A stretch of 64,000 nucleotides of DNA from Kuschelorhynchus macadamiae (taxonomy: Eukaryota; Arthropoda; Insecta; Coleoptera; Curculionidae). Position numbers and translations under genes: made by a program. The stretch's first letter is position 1. Every line of letters begins with the position of its first letter. Below, piece after piece: positions 33,062-45,369 of this stretch. Location of the stretch: the NCBI GenBank assembly GCA_030620095.1, contig JAUTXW010005214.1, forward strand, positions 1 through 64,000, written 5' to 3'. The notes below the pieces were generated by a model that was not told where the DNA came from, did not search any database, and saw only the letters and a program-made list of their open reading frames with translations.

Positions 33062-34385
33062 GTTAGAGTGCTGTATTATTTGGGGTTAGAATTCAGTAAA
33101 TAAAAAAAAAAAGCCTTTTTTTTATTGTCGACGTTTCGCAACTTAATTGTTGCATCCTCAGGACATACATAGATTTTATATCCTGCATGAAACCCATATT
33201 ATTAGTCTTTACTTGCTACGTTATAACAACAAGAACATCGTTAACGAAAGCCATTTAGAAACTTAATATCTGGGAAATATTTGCGAACCAACGGAGTAGG
33301 TAAAAGAATGATAATATGGGTTTCACCTTTTCATAAAATCTGTATATGTGTCCTAAGAATGTAACAATAAATTTGCGAAACGTCGATTTAAAAAAGAGTC
33401 TTGTTTTTTTTACTGGATCATAACACCCAAATAATACACCACTCTCTTGAATCTGTCCAACGTAGGTTACTCAAATACCTATCGTACAAGTGTGATTATC
33501 CAGAAAGGTGTGCGGATCGTGATGTGTTACTTAATAAAGTTCAAATTATGTCACTAGAGAGAAGAAGACGTATGTTGGCTATCTCGTTTTTATATAAATT
33601 GTTGAACAAAGAAATAGACTGGATATACCTTTTTAATCAGATTCGCCTCATTGTACCTAGGTTAAACGCAAGAAATAGTTTAACATTCTACTGAACTCGT
33701 CCAAGATCAAACATGTTACTAAGATCTCCCTTATATTATATATGTAATCTTTTTAATATACATTGTAATGATAAGGATATCTTCAATGATTCTTTAGGTC
33801 AGGTTCTTTCTGGATTGGGTTAGTTATAGTTTTAACACTGTTCCTAATTAAGATCCATTATTCATTATAATTATTGTTTTGTATTTCCTGTAAGTGGGTG
33901 ACTCCGTTGGAAATAAATGGCTTATTATTATTAACAAGAGGATCGTTAACGAAAACCATTTTGAAACTTAATATCTGGAAAATATATGCGGACAAACAGA
34001 ATAGGTAAAGACTGGTAATATGTGTTTCATGCAGGATATAGGATCTATATATGTGTCCTGAGGATGCAACAATAAAGTTGCGAAACGGCGACAATTAAAA
34101 AAAAAACTTGTTTTTTTTTACTGGATCCTAACCCCAAATAATACACCACTCTAACATAACACCAAGAGGATCGTTAACGAAAACCATTTAGAAAATTAAT
34201 ATCTGCAGGTCAACGAAATAGGTAAAGACTATAAGAGACTATAAGATAGTATGGGTGTCATGCAGGATATAGAATCTATATGTGTCCTGAGGATGTAACT
34301 ATAAAGTTGCGAAACGTCAACAATTTAAAAATAGATTTTTTTTTACGGGATTGTAACTTCAAATAATACAGCACGCTAACAACCA
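33062..34385. repeat. Cluster of foldback repeats sharing a GACGTTTCGC core
   Basis: Four related units are present. The first, at about 33062-33220, is inverted relative to 33225-33445, so they form a hairpin with ends TGTATTATTTGGGGTTAGAA and AACACCCAAATAATACACCA. After a LINE fragment, two direct units follow at about 33935-34150 and 34155-34385. Each has TTAACGAAAACCATTT, AATATCTG, TCATGCAGGATATA, TGTGTCCTGAGGATG and a GCGAAACGTCG-type core, followed by a poly-A stretch and CAAATAATACA. No coding capacity is seen. Confidence 0.7.
33430..33934 (+). mobile_element. LINE 3' fragment inserted in the foldback cluster
   Basis: Reads the C-terminal end of a LINE ORF2: HSLESVQRRLLKYLSYKC, LERRRRMLAISFLYKLLN and VPRLNARNSLTFY, ending near 33694. 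A 3' flank follows, closing with AATAAATGGCTTATTATTATT at about 33912-33934. Everything upstream of the C-terminus is missing (strong 5' truncation). It inserted at or next to the ACACCACTCT end of a foldback unit. Confidence 0.75.
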
Positions 34386-35904
34386 TTTTAAAACATTACT
34401 GGCAGTAGTCTTTAATTAGTCCTTAAGCTATGACGCTAACTACCAGACAGACAGACCGACGGAATTGCTGAAACATATTTTTTTGCGTCTAGGGACGCTA
34501 AAACGTAAAGATGTGTAAAACTGAGAGGGTTATTTTTTACGAATATAAGCATTTTATTTGGCCGCCACTTTGTTGAATTAGTTCTACAATTTTACTAGTT
34601 GATCCCTATACCACAATTAGTGATTTTCTCACGATTACTATACTTCCCTTTTACGAGGGAAATAAAAATCGTCATTTTTTTCTTCGAACGTCTGCAGCTA
34701 CCGACAAGCCAGTAGAGAGTGCTTACATAGAAAAACTTAAAGAACTTTTATATTTTGATTAATGCCGCCAATTTAAGTAAATTGCCGCAAATAGAGCCGC
34801 AGTCCGTATGTATCAGCGCACAGGTTTCGTCCCGTTTCTAATGCCCTTCCGCGAACATAACTTTATTTTTGAACAATTGATGTTTCTTTCCTTACCGGTA
34901 ACGTCACAGACTACCGAATAAAATAAAAATTTCCGTTTTAAAAGTAGGCAACACTACTACGTGTGACGTCAAATTGTAGTTTAAATGAAAAATTAGACAA
35001 TATCGATACATACCACAGCACTCGTTAGCCTAATCTACTATCCGGCATCATCATAAAAGTATGGTTATGTTATATATGACATGACATCATACGGTCTTTT
35101 CTAAGAAACAAGAATTCAAAACAAATAAGTTGTTTTGGCAGGCGGTATTTCTGCGCAAATATTGATTACAAAAAACTAGACCCATTATTTTTAAAATATA
35201 TACATTTTTATGCAGTCAAGAACTTCAGTTGTGAGCTCGCTCGTTAGAGATTATTATTACCGGCATTTAAGAATATTTAATTGGGGTAATGTACTTATTT
35301 GAATTTAAATTAATTAGTGAAATTAATCATTGTTTTATATTCTGATACGCCCACTTTCGTTTCTTTTTTAATTGGGAAGAACTGACAGGTTACATTAATT
35401 GAGGGTATACCTTATACATAATTTTGTTTTATTTAGAAATATATACGATTAGAAATATAGGTGTAACTTAGAAATATAGGAGTTGTTATAAAATTGTAGA
35501 TAAAAGATTTCTAAATAACAGCTGACTCATTATTTTAAAATATATACGTCGACTCTCAATTCCGAGAACTTTATTTACTAGTTCTGTGTTTCCCTATTCG
35601 TTTGCAACAAAACAGCTTATAAAAAAAATCAAAAATATTTGAAGAAGAATCTCCTGAACTACACTTTATATATTTTGTTCCTTTTTTTTAGTTTTTTTTA
35701 TATTCTGTAGTCGGAAAGGTGGACGTTGGGGAATTAGAGCTATTCTCTTGTAGATCGCCCCCAGGAACTTTGCTTCCACTAGGATACCAATCAGTCTTTT
35801 TATACAAAAATTTTTTAATGTTGCCTAGGAGGACATTTCCTAGAACAGATCTGACATACACAGTCAAATGTGTATAGAGATTAACAAATCAAGGTTCTTT
35901 TATT
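34386..35904. other. Sequence without recognised genes
   Basis: No coding exon or transposon protein was recognised. Two stretches, about 35175-35235 and 35522-35575, resemble each other (CCATTATTTTTAAAATATAT with a following CGACTCTCAA/AGTCAAGAAC block), suggesting an old local duplication. Confidence 0.4.
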
Positions 35905-36238
35905 TATTGATTTATTTATTTGTATCAACAGCTAGTTAACAACTAGCTTATCAACTACTTTAATTTTACCTAAAATTAAACTACTAACTGAATGGCATCT
36001 ATTTGCCTGAACAAATGTATTCCTATATGTTTTCCAAATTTGGAAATGTTTGTACTAAAGGGATCTATTGCACTACAATATTTATTAAGGTTTAAACACA
36101 GCCTCACTAGTGGCGAGTTCTTATATTCTTATAGGTATTCTTTTTCACCAGTGTAATATAAAATAAGTGTGGACCGAGTATTGAGTAAATCTATTCAAAA
36201 AGGTACCTAATAGCCTTAAAAATTCTGAATTTGTAACT

Positions 36239-37896
36239 TTAATTATGTCTTCTATTTTTAACAAGGCTAGGAAAATTGAACATTTTGCATAATATAACTT
36301 GAACAACTCCCCTTTGAGGATACTCAGAAAACATTTTATAATGTAAGAATTTTAAAAATTTTCTTTGAACCAATTCCAGTGCCTTATTGGCATAGTGTGG
36401 TTTCCAAATCAGACATGCATACTGAAGCTTTGAAATAATTTGCAACTTCTTATGATAAACCCTAGCATTTTTACAGAATTTGAAATTACACACAATTATC
36501 AATATCAATATTAAAATAGATTTTTTGGTGAAAATGCACACCTAAGTCTTTCTGTGATGTTTTCTTTGTTAAAAGTGTGTTGTTTATGTGATAATCAAAC
36601 ATAATGTTTTGCTTTTTGAGGCTAAAGGTTATTACAGCACACTAATTTGCATTTATTTTTAAGTTATGATCTTAGGACTAGCACACAACCGCATTTAAAT
36701 CTTCTTGTAGATAAGCAGCATCATTCTGACATTTAGTACTGTAAAATAGTTTATAATCATCCGCGAAGACAAGCCCTCTAAGCAACGTTTCCAATATTAT
36801 TAATTACTAAAAGAAACAATATAGGACCAAGGTTAGACCTTCAGGGTACTCCAGACCTTGTGTAATAACTATATGATGAGTAGCCTTTTAGTTATATAAA
36901 GACTCTCCTATTACACAGATATGACACAAGCAACACAATTAAGTTTTGATTTGCTAGAAAATCCTGGAGTGCCTTTGTAACCCCTTTAAATACTACTTTA
37001 TCAAATGCTCTTTCTAAATTATTTTTTAACGATTTATGTACATATTGTGTAAAATTATTCAAATTCGTTACATTTGAGCGCATGTATATCCTATTACTAA
37101 TTATTAGTTCTAATACTTTTGGACACACTGACAAAAAGGTAACCATTCTGAAATTACATATTTTATTTTTAACCTTATCTTTTAACCAATCTTTGGTATG
37201 ACCTTACTTTTCTTCTACTGTGCTGGATATATACCATTATTTAGGCGCATTAAAAATATATTTGAATGGAAGGACAAAAGAATCGACACAACCTTTAACA
37301 ATATATGCTGGAATGTTGTCGGTGCCTACCAATCTATTAACTTTAATGCATTTTATGGCTTCCATAAAAATGGAATACTCTCTTAATATTGGCTACTACT
37401 ATATTACTTTTAACAAGATCTAGGTTGTGTTCTTGGCTATTTTTAATTTTATTGTACTGAACATAGTTATTAAAATCTATAAACTTTTTTAAGTTCCTTA
37501 AATGATCACATTCATTATTCATGCTATATTCAGTAATATTAAAATCGCCTACTATAATACATTTTTCATTCATTAATTTTATATACCTGATAAAACACAT
37601 TTTAAGAATCTATATTATTACCTGGTGGTATATATATTATTACAGTGTAAAACCTTTCAGAACCTCCTGTTATTTGAGTACAAATACTTTCCAATTCTGT
37701 TATATAAGACACCTCCACCCTGGTTTTTATTAGTAGCCTTTGTAGTCCTATCTTTTCTAAATATATTGTAACTGACACAAAATTCACTAGTATAAACTGA
37801 CGAGTGCAACCATGTTTCTGTAGCTGTGATGAAATCATAATCACTAACATACATCGCTGCCCTTAGTTCTGCCACTTTACTTTTGAGTCCCCTCAT
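36239..37896 (-). pseudogene. LINE E ORF2 fragments
   Basis: Endonuclease: MRGLKSKVAELRAAMYVSDY, ITATETWLHSSVY, GGGVLYNRIGKYL and CIIVGDFNITEYSMNNECD. Reverse transcriptase: FLSVCPKVLELIISNRIYM, FDKVVFKGVTKALQDF and, near 36745-36780, VFADDYKLFYS as the catalytic box. C-terminal region: LQYACLIWKPHYANKALELV. Numerous stops and shifts throughout. Confidence 0.75.
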
Positions 37897-38260
37897 ATTT
37901 TGTTAATAGAAGCTGAATTGATGGTTTGAACTTGAAGACAAGGAATATTTTGTGGTATATGAATTATTGTTTTCTGGGTTGCTAGTAGAATCAGACCTCA
38001 TATTATCTTCTATTGTAATTTCTGTTGTACCTGTGAGTTTCTATTTATATTTCTATATTTTGGAAGGTTCTAAGAAAAAACTTTTCATGACAGTTTTTTC
38101 TGGCCATTTTGAGAATGTCCAATATTTCTGCACTTCTATCTTTAGGTATTTCAATTTTGAAGTTAGAAAATTCATTTGATTTAATTTTTCAACCTTAAAA
38201 TTTATATTTCGAAATGTTGCATTGCCATACATTTCTACATTTTCTTTGTCATACTGATGT

Positions 38261-39030
38261 CTAGATTTCCCAAGTACACCATTTGAGCATTAGATATCCA
38301 TTTTGATGAGATCTTACTAATAACATGGGCTTCATTCTATTTATGTAATTTTTTTGCTTTCCATTGGAATCTCTGGGTTCTGTATTAGACTGGTTCTTTA
38401 CTTCTAATATTAGTTTCACAAAATTTTCAACTCCTTTCTTCAGTTTATCGAATTCTAGATGCAACATTTTAATTTTTTTCTCAACTTCATGTAGCTTTTT
38501 GTTACACGTATTATGTACTTCTGCCTACACTCTCTGATTTGAACTTTTATTAATATTTTCTACAATGTCCTTACTTAGTTCTACAAGGTTTTGGATTTCA
38601 TGCTTCTGATATACTAACTCCTCTAGGGTTTTTTTACTATTGATTAACTGATCAGATGAACTATTTATAGTTAGTTTTTAATTATCCTTGAGTAGTTGGG
38701 CATTTGTGTTCATATTTGTTACAATGTTATTCTGGACTTCATCAAGCTTGGCTATTAGTTTTACATTATTTAAGGCCATCATCTTTATCTTTATAGTTGT
38801 AATTATAGATTTCTGTTGATTTATGATGGTTTTTTACTATCACTTTTTCCAAGCTACTGATATTAATTTTTTAATATTTCAAGCAATATTTGCAGTGATA
38901 GCTTATAGAAGTAGACCTTTTATTTTGAGCCAGATAGACCCAAACATTTAATACATGAATATGTCTCACATACATCACATTTGGTCATAAGTTTCAGTCT
39001 CTTCAATATTACAAATTTTACACTTTATCA
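38261..39030 (-). pseudogene. LINE E ORF1 remnant with N-terminal zinc finger
   Basis: Near 38940-39030 the text reads KCKICNIEET and, after one shift, KCDVCETYSCIKCLGLSG, a Cys-rich PHD-like finger comparable with the start of LINE I ORF1. Downstream (38261-38770) is Lys/Glu/Asn-rich and consistent with a decayed coiled coil. Many stops. Confidence 0.6.
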
Positions 39031-39544
39031 TATTGTCAAATAACAATCTTTGCTATTTTTGTAACAGAATGATCACTCAGTAAACTCGTTTTACAGGACT
39101 AGAAATTCGATTTGCTGTGCTGGATTGTTGTACAAGCATCTTTTGTACAAAATAATTTATTAGCTATCCTTTTGCCTTCGGTATTTCATCTATTTGTTAA
39201 AAAATTGGAGTGTATTTTTGAATATACTTAGGAATATCTATTCATTGTACAATCACATAAGTATGGGGCCAAAATCAACTTTTTGACATCACAATTTGGA
39301 TTTTTTTTTCCATCAGATATTTGTGGAGTCAGCATTGTTTCCTTTGTACTCCATTAAAAGTTGTTGTTTATCATGTAAATACATTTCAAAAGTTACCCTT
39401 TTCAGTGATCGATTGCAGTAATTCATTGTGCAATTTCATAAATGTTGATGCAACCTAGTGTGCTAGTATTTTTCTTAAATAATTAAACATTATATTGCAT
39501 TTATTTCTGCAACTTAATCTTCTGATTTATTCCAGCTTTCTGGT

Positions 39545-40890
39545 GAGGGACTTTGGGGAGGGTTGCAGAGTTCACACTCTGTATACCGACTTCTCCAAGG
39601 CACAGCAACCAACCTTGCACTTTTTCAAAACTTTGTAATCACATCAGTGGAGGATGGAAAGCAGGTGGATGTCATTTACACTGATTTATCGAAAGCTTTC
39701 GATAGTGTCTGCTATCGTCTTCTGCTTAAGAAGCTGCAGGAAATGGGAATTTCTGGTTATTATCTGAAGTGTATCTCTTCCTACCTCACCGAGCGTCTCC
39801 AGCAGGTTACTGTTGGCGGTGCAGTGTCCCATTCTTTTATCGTGACTTCAGGAGTGCCTCAGGGCTCACACTTGGGACCGATTCTGTTCCTGCTTTTTAT
39901 TAATGATGTTTCTAGCTGCTTCAAGTCTTCCAAGTTTTTACTGTATGCTGATGACTTGAAGTTTTTCACAGCTGATGATGACAAGAGTGAATTACAGGCC
40001 GATCTAGACCGGTTGGTGACCTGGTGTGACAAAAATTACCTTACCTTAAACATCAATAAATGTAAGGTACTAAGATTCTACACTTGCCATAATCCAAACT
40101 CAACCTCATACACAATGGAGGACATTGGTCTTGAGGTGGTACCATCAATGAATGACTTGGGAGTTATTTTCCAGAGTGACCTGTCTTTCAACTTGCACAT
40201 TGATAACATCGTGCTCAAGGCATTTCGAATGCTTGGCTTCATTAGACGAAACACCCGTCATATCATGGACACAAAGGCAATAATGTGTGTATATACATCC
40301 TTGGTATGCAGTCTACTGGAGTATTGTTCAGGAATCTGGGCCTCCCACTCATTTGTGCAACATTGGCAGGATCAAGCGGGTGCAGAATAAGTTTGCCAAA
40401 TACCTTCTTTAAAAATTCCATTTTCCTTATAAGGATATCTGTTACGAGATAAGAAGGTTGTTGTGTGGGTTAAAGAGCCTGGAGCAAAGGAGGAGCAAGC
40501 TTATATTCTTATACAAAATAATAAACAATTTGGTGGACTGTGAGTCACTTGTTGAGGCAATAACATATAGAATTCCGGCTAGGAATACCAGGCATTCTCA
40601 GTTGTTTTTCGAAGTGCGGCACCGAACCAACTATGGAGCCACGGCTTTCGTTGATAGACTTGTTAAAAACTATAATAGGAATTTTGAGCATTATGATATT
40701 TTTAACTGTTCATTATCTCATTTAAAGTGTTCTTTGTCATCGGTTATTGTATAAGTAATGCTTGTTTTTTTTTTTTTTTTATATTTTTTGTATTTGGTTT
40801 ATTGTAGTTTGTAGTTTTATCTTATTTGTGTCTTTTAATTTGTATGCATCTGTAGTGTACTTGACACAATAAATAAATAAATAAATAAAT
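39545..40890 (+). mobile_element. LINE F: 5'-truncated non-LTR retrotransposon
   Basis: Starts inside the reverse transcriptase at about 39545 and ends in an (AAAT)n tail at 40868-40890. The coding part is well preserved and more GC-rich than its surroundings. LINEs E and I have similar tails. Confidence 0.85.
39563..40754 (+). pseudogene. LINE F reverse transcriptase, truncated
   Basis: RT motifs run in one frame from 39563 to 40390: QVDVIYTDLSKAFDSVCYRL, TSGVPQGSHLGPILFLLFIN and the catalytic LLYADDLKFFTADD, then LDRLVTWCDKNYLTLNINKC. A frameshift near 40370 separates it from the thumb and C-terminal part, which continues to 40754 (SLEQRRSKLIFLYKIINNLV, IPARNTRHSQLFFEVRHRTN). The endonuclease and first RT motifs are absent because of 5' truncation. 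Confidence 0.85.
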
Positions 40891-41099
40891 TTGACATGGT
40901 GAATGACTATTTAATTGGCAGAACCCAGATCGTCCGAGTCAGCAACTTTAAATCGCAAAATAATGCGCATCCAGAAGTTTCATTTTTTTGTTGTATATAA
41001 TATGGAAGAGTTGTAAATTAGGTGGGGCAAAATTAAGGTATTATAAACGGCTATCCTAGAAAACTAAGACAAAAACAAATCTACTCTGCAAAGAACGTT

Positions 41100-42540
41100 G
41101 GCATTTTTAGATACTGTCAATTATATATAATATATGATCTTTGAAATTCAGATTTGTATCAATAATAAATCCGAGGTATTTCATTTGATCAACATCCTCA
41201 ACTATATCATCACCAATTTTTACATTTATATTCCTCACAATTAACTCTTTAATTTGATAGTTTTTATTTCTAATTAACATACATTTAGTTTTTGTAACAT
41301 TTATTTTCAAAATATTTTTGGTAAACCACATCTTAAGTTGGAGAAGATCTTCATTAATATTAGTGATAAGGTGAACAAGATTTGTGGACTAAAAATATAA
41401 TAGAGTATCGTCAGCAAACAAATGAATGGAACACGTTTTTACTATAGTTGAAATATCATTTATGTATAGTCAAAATAGCAATGCCCTAGAGTACTACCCT
41501 ATGGCACTCCAGCATCTCACAAAATTTCAGACGATACTTTACCATTTATCTTCTAATCTACATCAAAAAACCCTGCTCCTATGGTATAATTGTCATCTAA
41601 TAAGTTTTTCTTGTCATAAAGAACATTTTAAATAGAGATTTCACAACTGTGTTTGTGTTGAAATCCAGATTGATTTGCAATTAAAATATTATTCGAACTT
41701 ATGTAATCTATCAGTTAGGTAAATTATTTTTTCCAATTCTTTTTTAATATCCCCAAGCATATGAACCGGTCTAAAATCATTCACCCTGATTCAACCTTTA
41801 ACCTTCAGAATAGGAATAATTGTCAAAACCTTCATTACAGATGGAATTCTACCCATTTCTAAAGATGTATTTATTAAATTTAGAAAGGGATTCTTTATTA
41901 CATTATAAGTATGCTTTAAAAACTCGGCGGTTATGTCGTCAGGACTTGACTTATTAGGCAAAGAGAGTATGACATTTTCAAGTTCACAAGGACCCGAGCA
42001 AATGAAAATTTATAAACCTTTGTTGGCAATATTGAGCGCCTTGATTTTCCTCCCATATTAAATCACTATCAGTATCCCCAATAATTAAATTTATGCTCTC
42101 TACAAAATATTCATTCACACTTTCGGCCATCTCCCTACAGTCAGTTTTGACCTCCCCAATAACTTCAACCCTAGTAATTCTGTTATGTTTTCTTTTGTCA
42201 CTAACCAATTGGCCAAGTGTTTCCCACATTTTCTTGGGGTTATGCTTTTGCAAATCATTTTTTTGGTTGATAATACGTCTTTTTTTCTGTTTTTATTACA
42301 GTAACTACTCTATTCCTACACTCCCTGTACCTAGTTCTACCATTATCTTTCTCGGTCATTTTTCATATTCTATATGCATCATCCCTTTCCTTAGTTGCAT
42401 TTAAAACCCTATCATTAAACCACCTCTTTTATTACTTTTTCTGTTCTTGGGGATAGAACTCAATATATTTTTCATTTATATTCCCAGTATTTCTATAATT
42501 CCATTGGATATCAAGAAGAATGTTCTTTATCTCTGTGCAC
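41100..42540 (-). mobile_element. LINE G remnant
   Basis: Minus-strand fragments: a linker region KKMWETLGQLVSDKRKHNRI and MAESVNEYFVESINLIIG (41984-42253), the catalytic box FADDTLLYF near 41395-41425, and the RT connection LKINVTKTKCMLIRNKN with YLGFIIDTNLNFKDHILYI (41107-41331). A region of Arg/Lys-rich pre-RT text extends to about 42540. It lies in the presumed first intron of the serpin, just upstream of its large exon. Confidence 0.7.
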
Positions 42541-42629
42541 TATATTCTTCCCCTGTAATTTATATTTTATATTATATTTTTTTTTTAGTGAATCGAAGCC
42601 TTAATTTACACAATTTTTTTTTCTTGCAG

Positions 42630-43531
42630 GAATCGTAGTGTTATTTTCCCTCTTAACAGTGCTACCTCAAATAATGGCTGGAAAACAGGAATTGCAGGCT
42701 GTCATCCAGGGCAATGGCGAATTCACAAAGCAACTTTACAACATCCTCTCCAAGGAACAAGGAAATGTCTTCTTTTCTCCAATCAGCGTCCACGCGGTAC
42801 TGGCCATGTCTTACCAGGGATCAAGTGGGACTACCCATGAAGCCTTCACTAAGACGTTGGCTGTCTCTGATCATGCTCAAGCTGCTGAAGGCTATAAAGA
42901 TGTAATCAATCATCTAAACAATGTTTCAGATGTTCAGCTTCTTATGGCCAACAAGATCTATGTTATGAAGGGATATTCCTTAAAGAGCAGCTTTAAAGAT
43001 ATCACACAAAAGAAGTTTTTATCTGAAGTTCAAGAACTCAATTTTAGTGATTCGGTGAGCAGTGCAAACAATATCAACAGTTGGGTTGAAGGCAAAACTC
43101 AGAACAAAATCAAAGATCTCGTCAAACCGGATAGCCTTAATTCAGATACTCGACTGGTTCTGGTCAATGCAATCTACTTCAAAGGAAATTGGGCGTCCAA
43201 ATTTGATAAGAGCCAAACCAAGTCCGAAAAGTTCTACCTCAATGATAACGATTCTATAGATGTACAAATGATGAACAATCGGGGGAAATACTTTTACAAA
43301 GAGGACGCAAACTTGGATGCCAAAGTTCTCGAGCTTCCCTATTCAAATCCGGATGTTAGCCTGATTGTGGTCCTCCCTAATAAGAGAAACGGCATAGCAG
43401 AGCTTGAAAAGAAACTCGCTGAAACTGATTTGACCAAGATAACAGAGAATATGTTCAAACCAGAAGTGGTTGTCAAGTTGCCTAAATTCAAAATTGAAAC
43501 CACTATTAACTTGAACGAGCCACTTAAACAG
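42630..43531 (+). CDS. Serpin, large coding exon (signal peptide end to strand s5A region)
   Basis: Serine protease inhibitor, expected to be secreted into haemolymph. The exon opens after TTTTCTTGCAG (42629) with two bases of a split codon and ends at AAACAG|GTAAGA (43531, phase 0). The first residues, IVVLFSLLTVLPQIMA, are the hydrophobic end of a signal peptide; mature protein probably begins at GKQELQ. Family landmarks: NVFFSPISVHAVLAMSYQGS near the N-terminus, VNAIYFKGNWASKFD in the middle, then LELPYSNPDVSLIVVLPN and KLPKFKIETTINLNEPL. No stop or shift, about 300 residues. The GTG at 42638 is not a likely start; an upstream exon is required, or the internal ATG at 42674 would give a non-secreted form. 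Confidence 0.95.
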
Positions 43532-43789
43532 GTAAGATACTTCTATATTTTTTTGTACTTTGTATAATAATAAACTAGAGCATTTAATCATAAGCCCTTG
43601 TTCTGTAGTTTTGCTTCTTCCCTTCACTAGTATTATTCAGTAAACATGAAATTAAAGGGTAAAATCGTGAATAAAATATTCCATAAAGAAATATTATTTA
43701 TGTTGAAAAATGAGTAACACATCCTTTTCCACTCGGGTTAGAAGTTCATTTCTTTTCTTCACATAAATAGTTACACAAAAGATGATATT

Positions 43790-44115
43790 GAATATAATGA
43801 ATTAATAAATAAAACTAACAGTACACTACAGGTCTTAAGACTCCTTCAGACAGTTGCAGGCATCCATAAACAGGGATTCCTTCAGTTTCTTTCTAAAATG
43901 GTTAGCATTTCTCTTAGTGGTTTTGTCATATCAGGTATTTTATTGAGAATTTTAATAGAAGAATAGTGTAGAGATCTTTCAAAAATTGTGACTTTGTTTT
44001 TAAAAACAGATTGACTATAATACCATTCCAAATACTGTGAAACCAAAATAATAAAGAAAATGCAGGACTGACAGAACAAGTTTAGTGAATATTCTACATT
44101 GTCTACCACCTTCAA
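43790..44115 (-). mobile_element. LINE 3' fragment in the serpin intron
   Basis: Minus-strand text (KNKVTIFERSLHYSSIKIL, MTKPLREMLTILERN, KLKEFLQSLFMDACNCL) matches the C-terminal end of LINE ORF2 proteins. A short AATAAATAAA run at about 43800 is the 3' end. Strongly truncated. Confidence 0.6.
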
Positions 44116-44139
44116 ACAAACATAGTCCTCCGATTAAAT

Positions 44140-44600
44140 TTATTTGTTGTTTCTACTGCTCTGTCTCTCAGACAGTTCCTTCAAGTTCTTGCTTGTTCTT
44201 CAAATTCTGCTAAAGTGGATTTCCTAATCTCTGAATTCCCATCTTCTGAAATCTCTTCCTCTGAAATTGTTACTCTTTGAGACTTTGACGTTCATAATAA
44301 AGAATGGTTAGGTCTACTAAAACCTATCCCCAAGATAGAGCAGCAAAGCCCTTTGCAATCAGCCAGTCTCTTACCAACCACATCAGACAACTATTTACTT
44401 TCCACACTTCATCATAGCCAAAATCCATTGAACCATTGTCTCACCACTCAGCCAGAGCCATATCAGTTTTCCATTTCTGCTCCGCTGGGTTCCTCTGACC
44501 AGGGTCTAATTACTAGTTCATGTTCCATTCAACAGAATTCCTGCTACCTAATACTATTAGGCATTTTTCAACTGATTTTTTTTACACTAAGACTGTTATT
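44140..44600 (+). mobile_element. LOA/Lian-type LINE endonuclease fragment
   Basis: Reads, with one stop and shifts, TL-DFDVHNKEWLGSTKT (relatives have GDFNVHN..WLGS), then TSDNY, and LTTQPEPYQFSISAPLGSSD with QGLITSSCSIQ. This order is characteristic of the APE endonuclease of LOA-clade LINEs in insects. Only this part survives here; an RT fragment of the same type lies at 54340-55250. Confidence 0.65.
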
Positions 44601-45369
44601 GTAAAGATTTATTTCAGTAATTGGCTTAATTGGGTTTTATTCGTTTTGTTTTATCGAGGGAAAAGTGTAGGTATCTAAAATTTAATGCAATCGTACATAC
44701 TTTGTTTTTCGTATAATTATCTGATATAAACATCAAATGGTTTTTTTTCTTAAATTTAATGCTATACTCTATTTGGATCCTACATATTTTTCTGGAGGCA
44801 GAAAAAAGTCGCTAATCCTTTATTCTTGCCTTTACTTAGGAAAATCCTAGGTTACTTAATTTATTTTTATTTTTAAACATCCTATTCCATTTTTTATTGT
44901 TAGGGATAAATATCCGAAATATAAATTTAATATTTTAGTTTAAAATATGTGTACTCAGAATTGTCATTAGTAAATTTATATTTCTATATCCACACAAATG
45001 TAGTGTACGTATTTACATTCAAAGTTTAAGAAATAAAATCATATTTTCCTTTCCACATAAAAGCTATGCTCATGTAATTTCACTTAAAGTTTAATTCTAC
45101 GGATCCTAACACAGTAATATATATATTCTCAATGGCTTATTTGATTGATTTTCATAGCTTACTTAAACACTAATTCGAATTTAATATTTTAATGTGGGGG
45201 CGTTGTTCTTGAACGGTGCCGCCCTTCTTCTATTGACTATAAATACCAATTTAGGGAAGTAAGGAATAAAAATCTAAACCAAATATTAATGCGGACCAAC
45301 ATTCTTCTAAGGTGGAATTTTTAAAGAGAAGTACATCGCTTTTAAAAAATATGTTTATAATGTTAGTAT
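44601..45369. other. Serpin intron sequence without recognised features
   Basis: AT-rich. No coding similarity or transposon end was identified before the 5' region of LINE H. The stretch from 45180 to 45450 is more GC-rich and may be LINE H leader. Confidence 0.4.

Larger units (their letters stand above)
35905..39030 (-). mobile_element. LINE E: old non-LTR retrotransposon with PHD-like ORF1
   Basis: The 3' tail is an ATTT/AAAT repeat at about 35905-35930. The minus-strand order is ORF1 (about 38260-39030), endonuclease (37343-37896) and reverse transcriptase (36239-37146), all strongly decayed. The overall layout matches LINE I at 49289-53290. Confidence 0.72.

Noticed and set aside
33062..34385. 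CRISPR-like array
   Set aside because: Units are long, diverged, partly inverted and interrupted by a LINE; there are no short identical repeats with unique spacers, and the genome is eukaryotic.
42093..42404. 103-codon hydrophobic frame as a membrane protein
   Set aside because: Shadow of the minus-strand LINE G coding text; the hydrophobicity comes from the complement of Lys/Asn/Glu codons.
42638..42673. Treating 42638 as the start of the serpin protein
   Set aside because: The codon is GTG, and a clear splice acceptor (TTCTTGCAG) lies just upstream at 42629; the hydrophobic stretch is the end of a signal peptide, so an upstream exon is expected.
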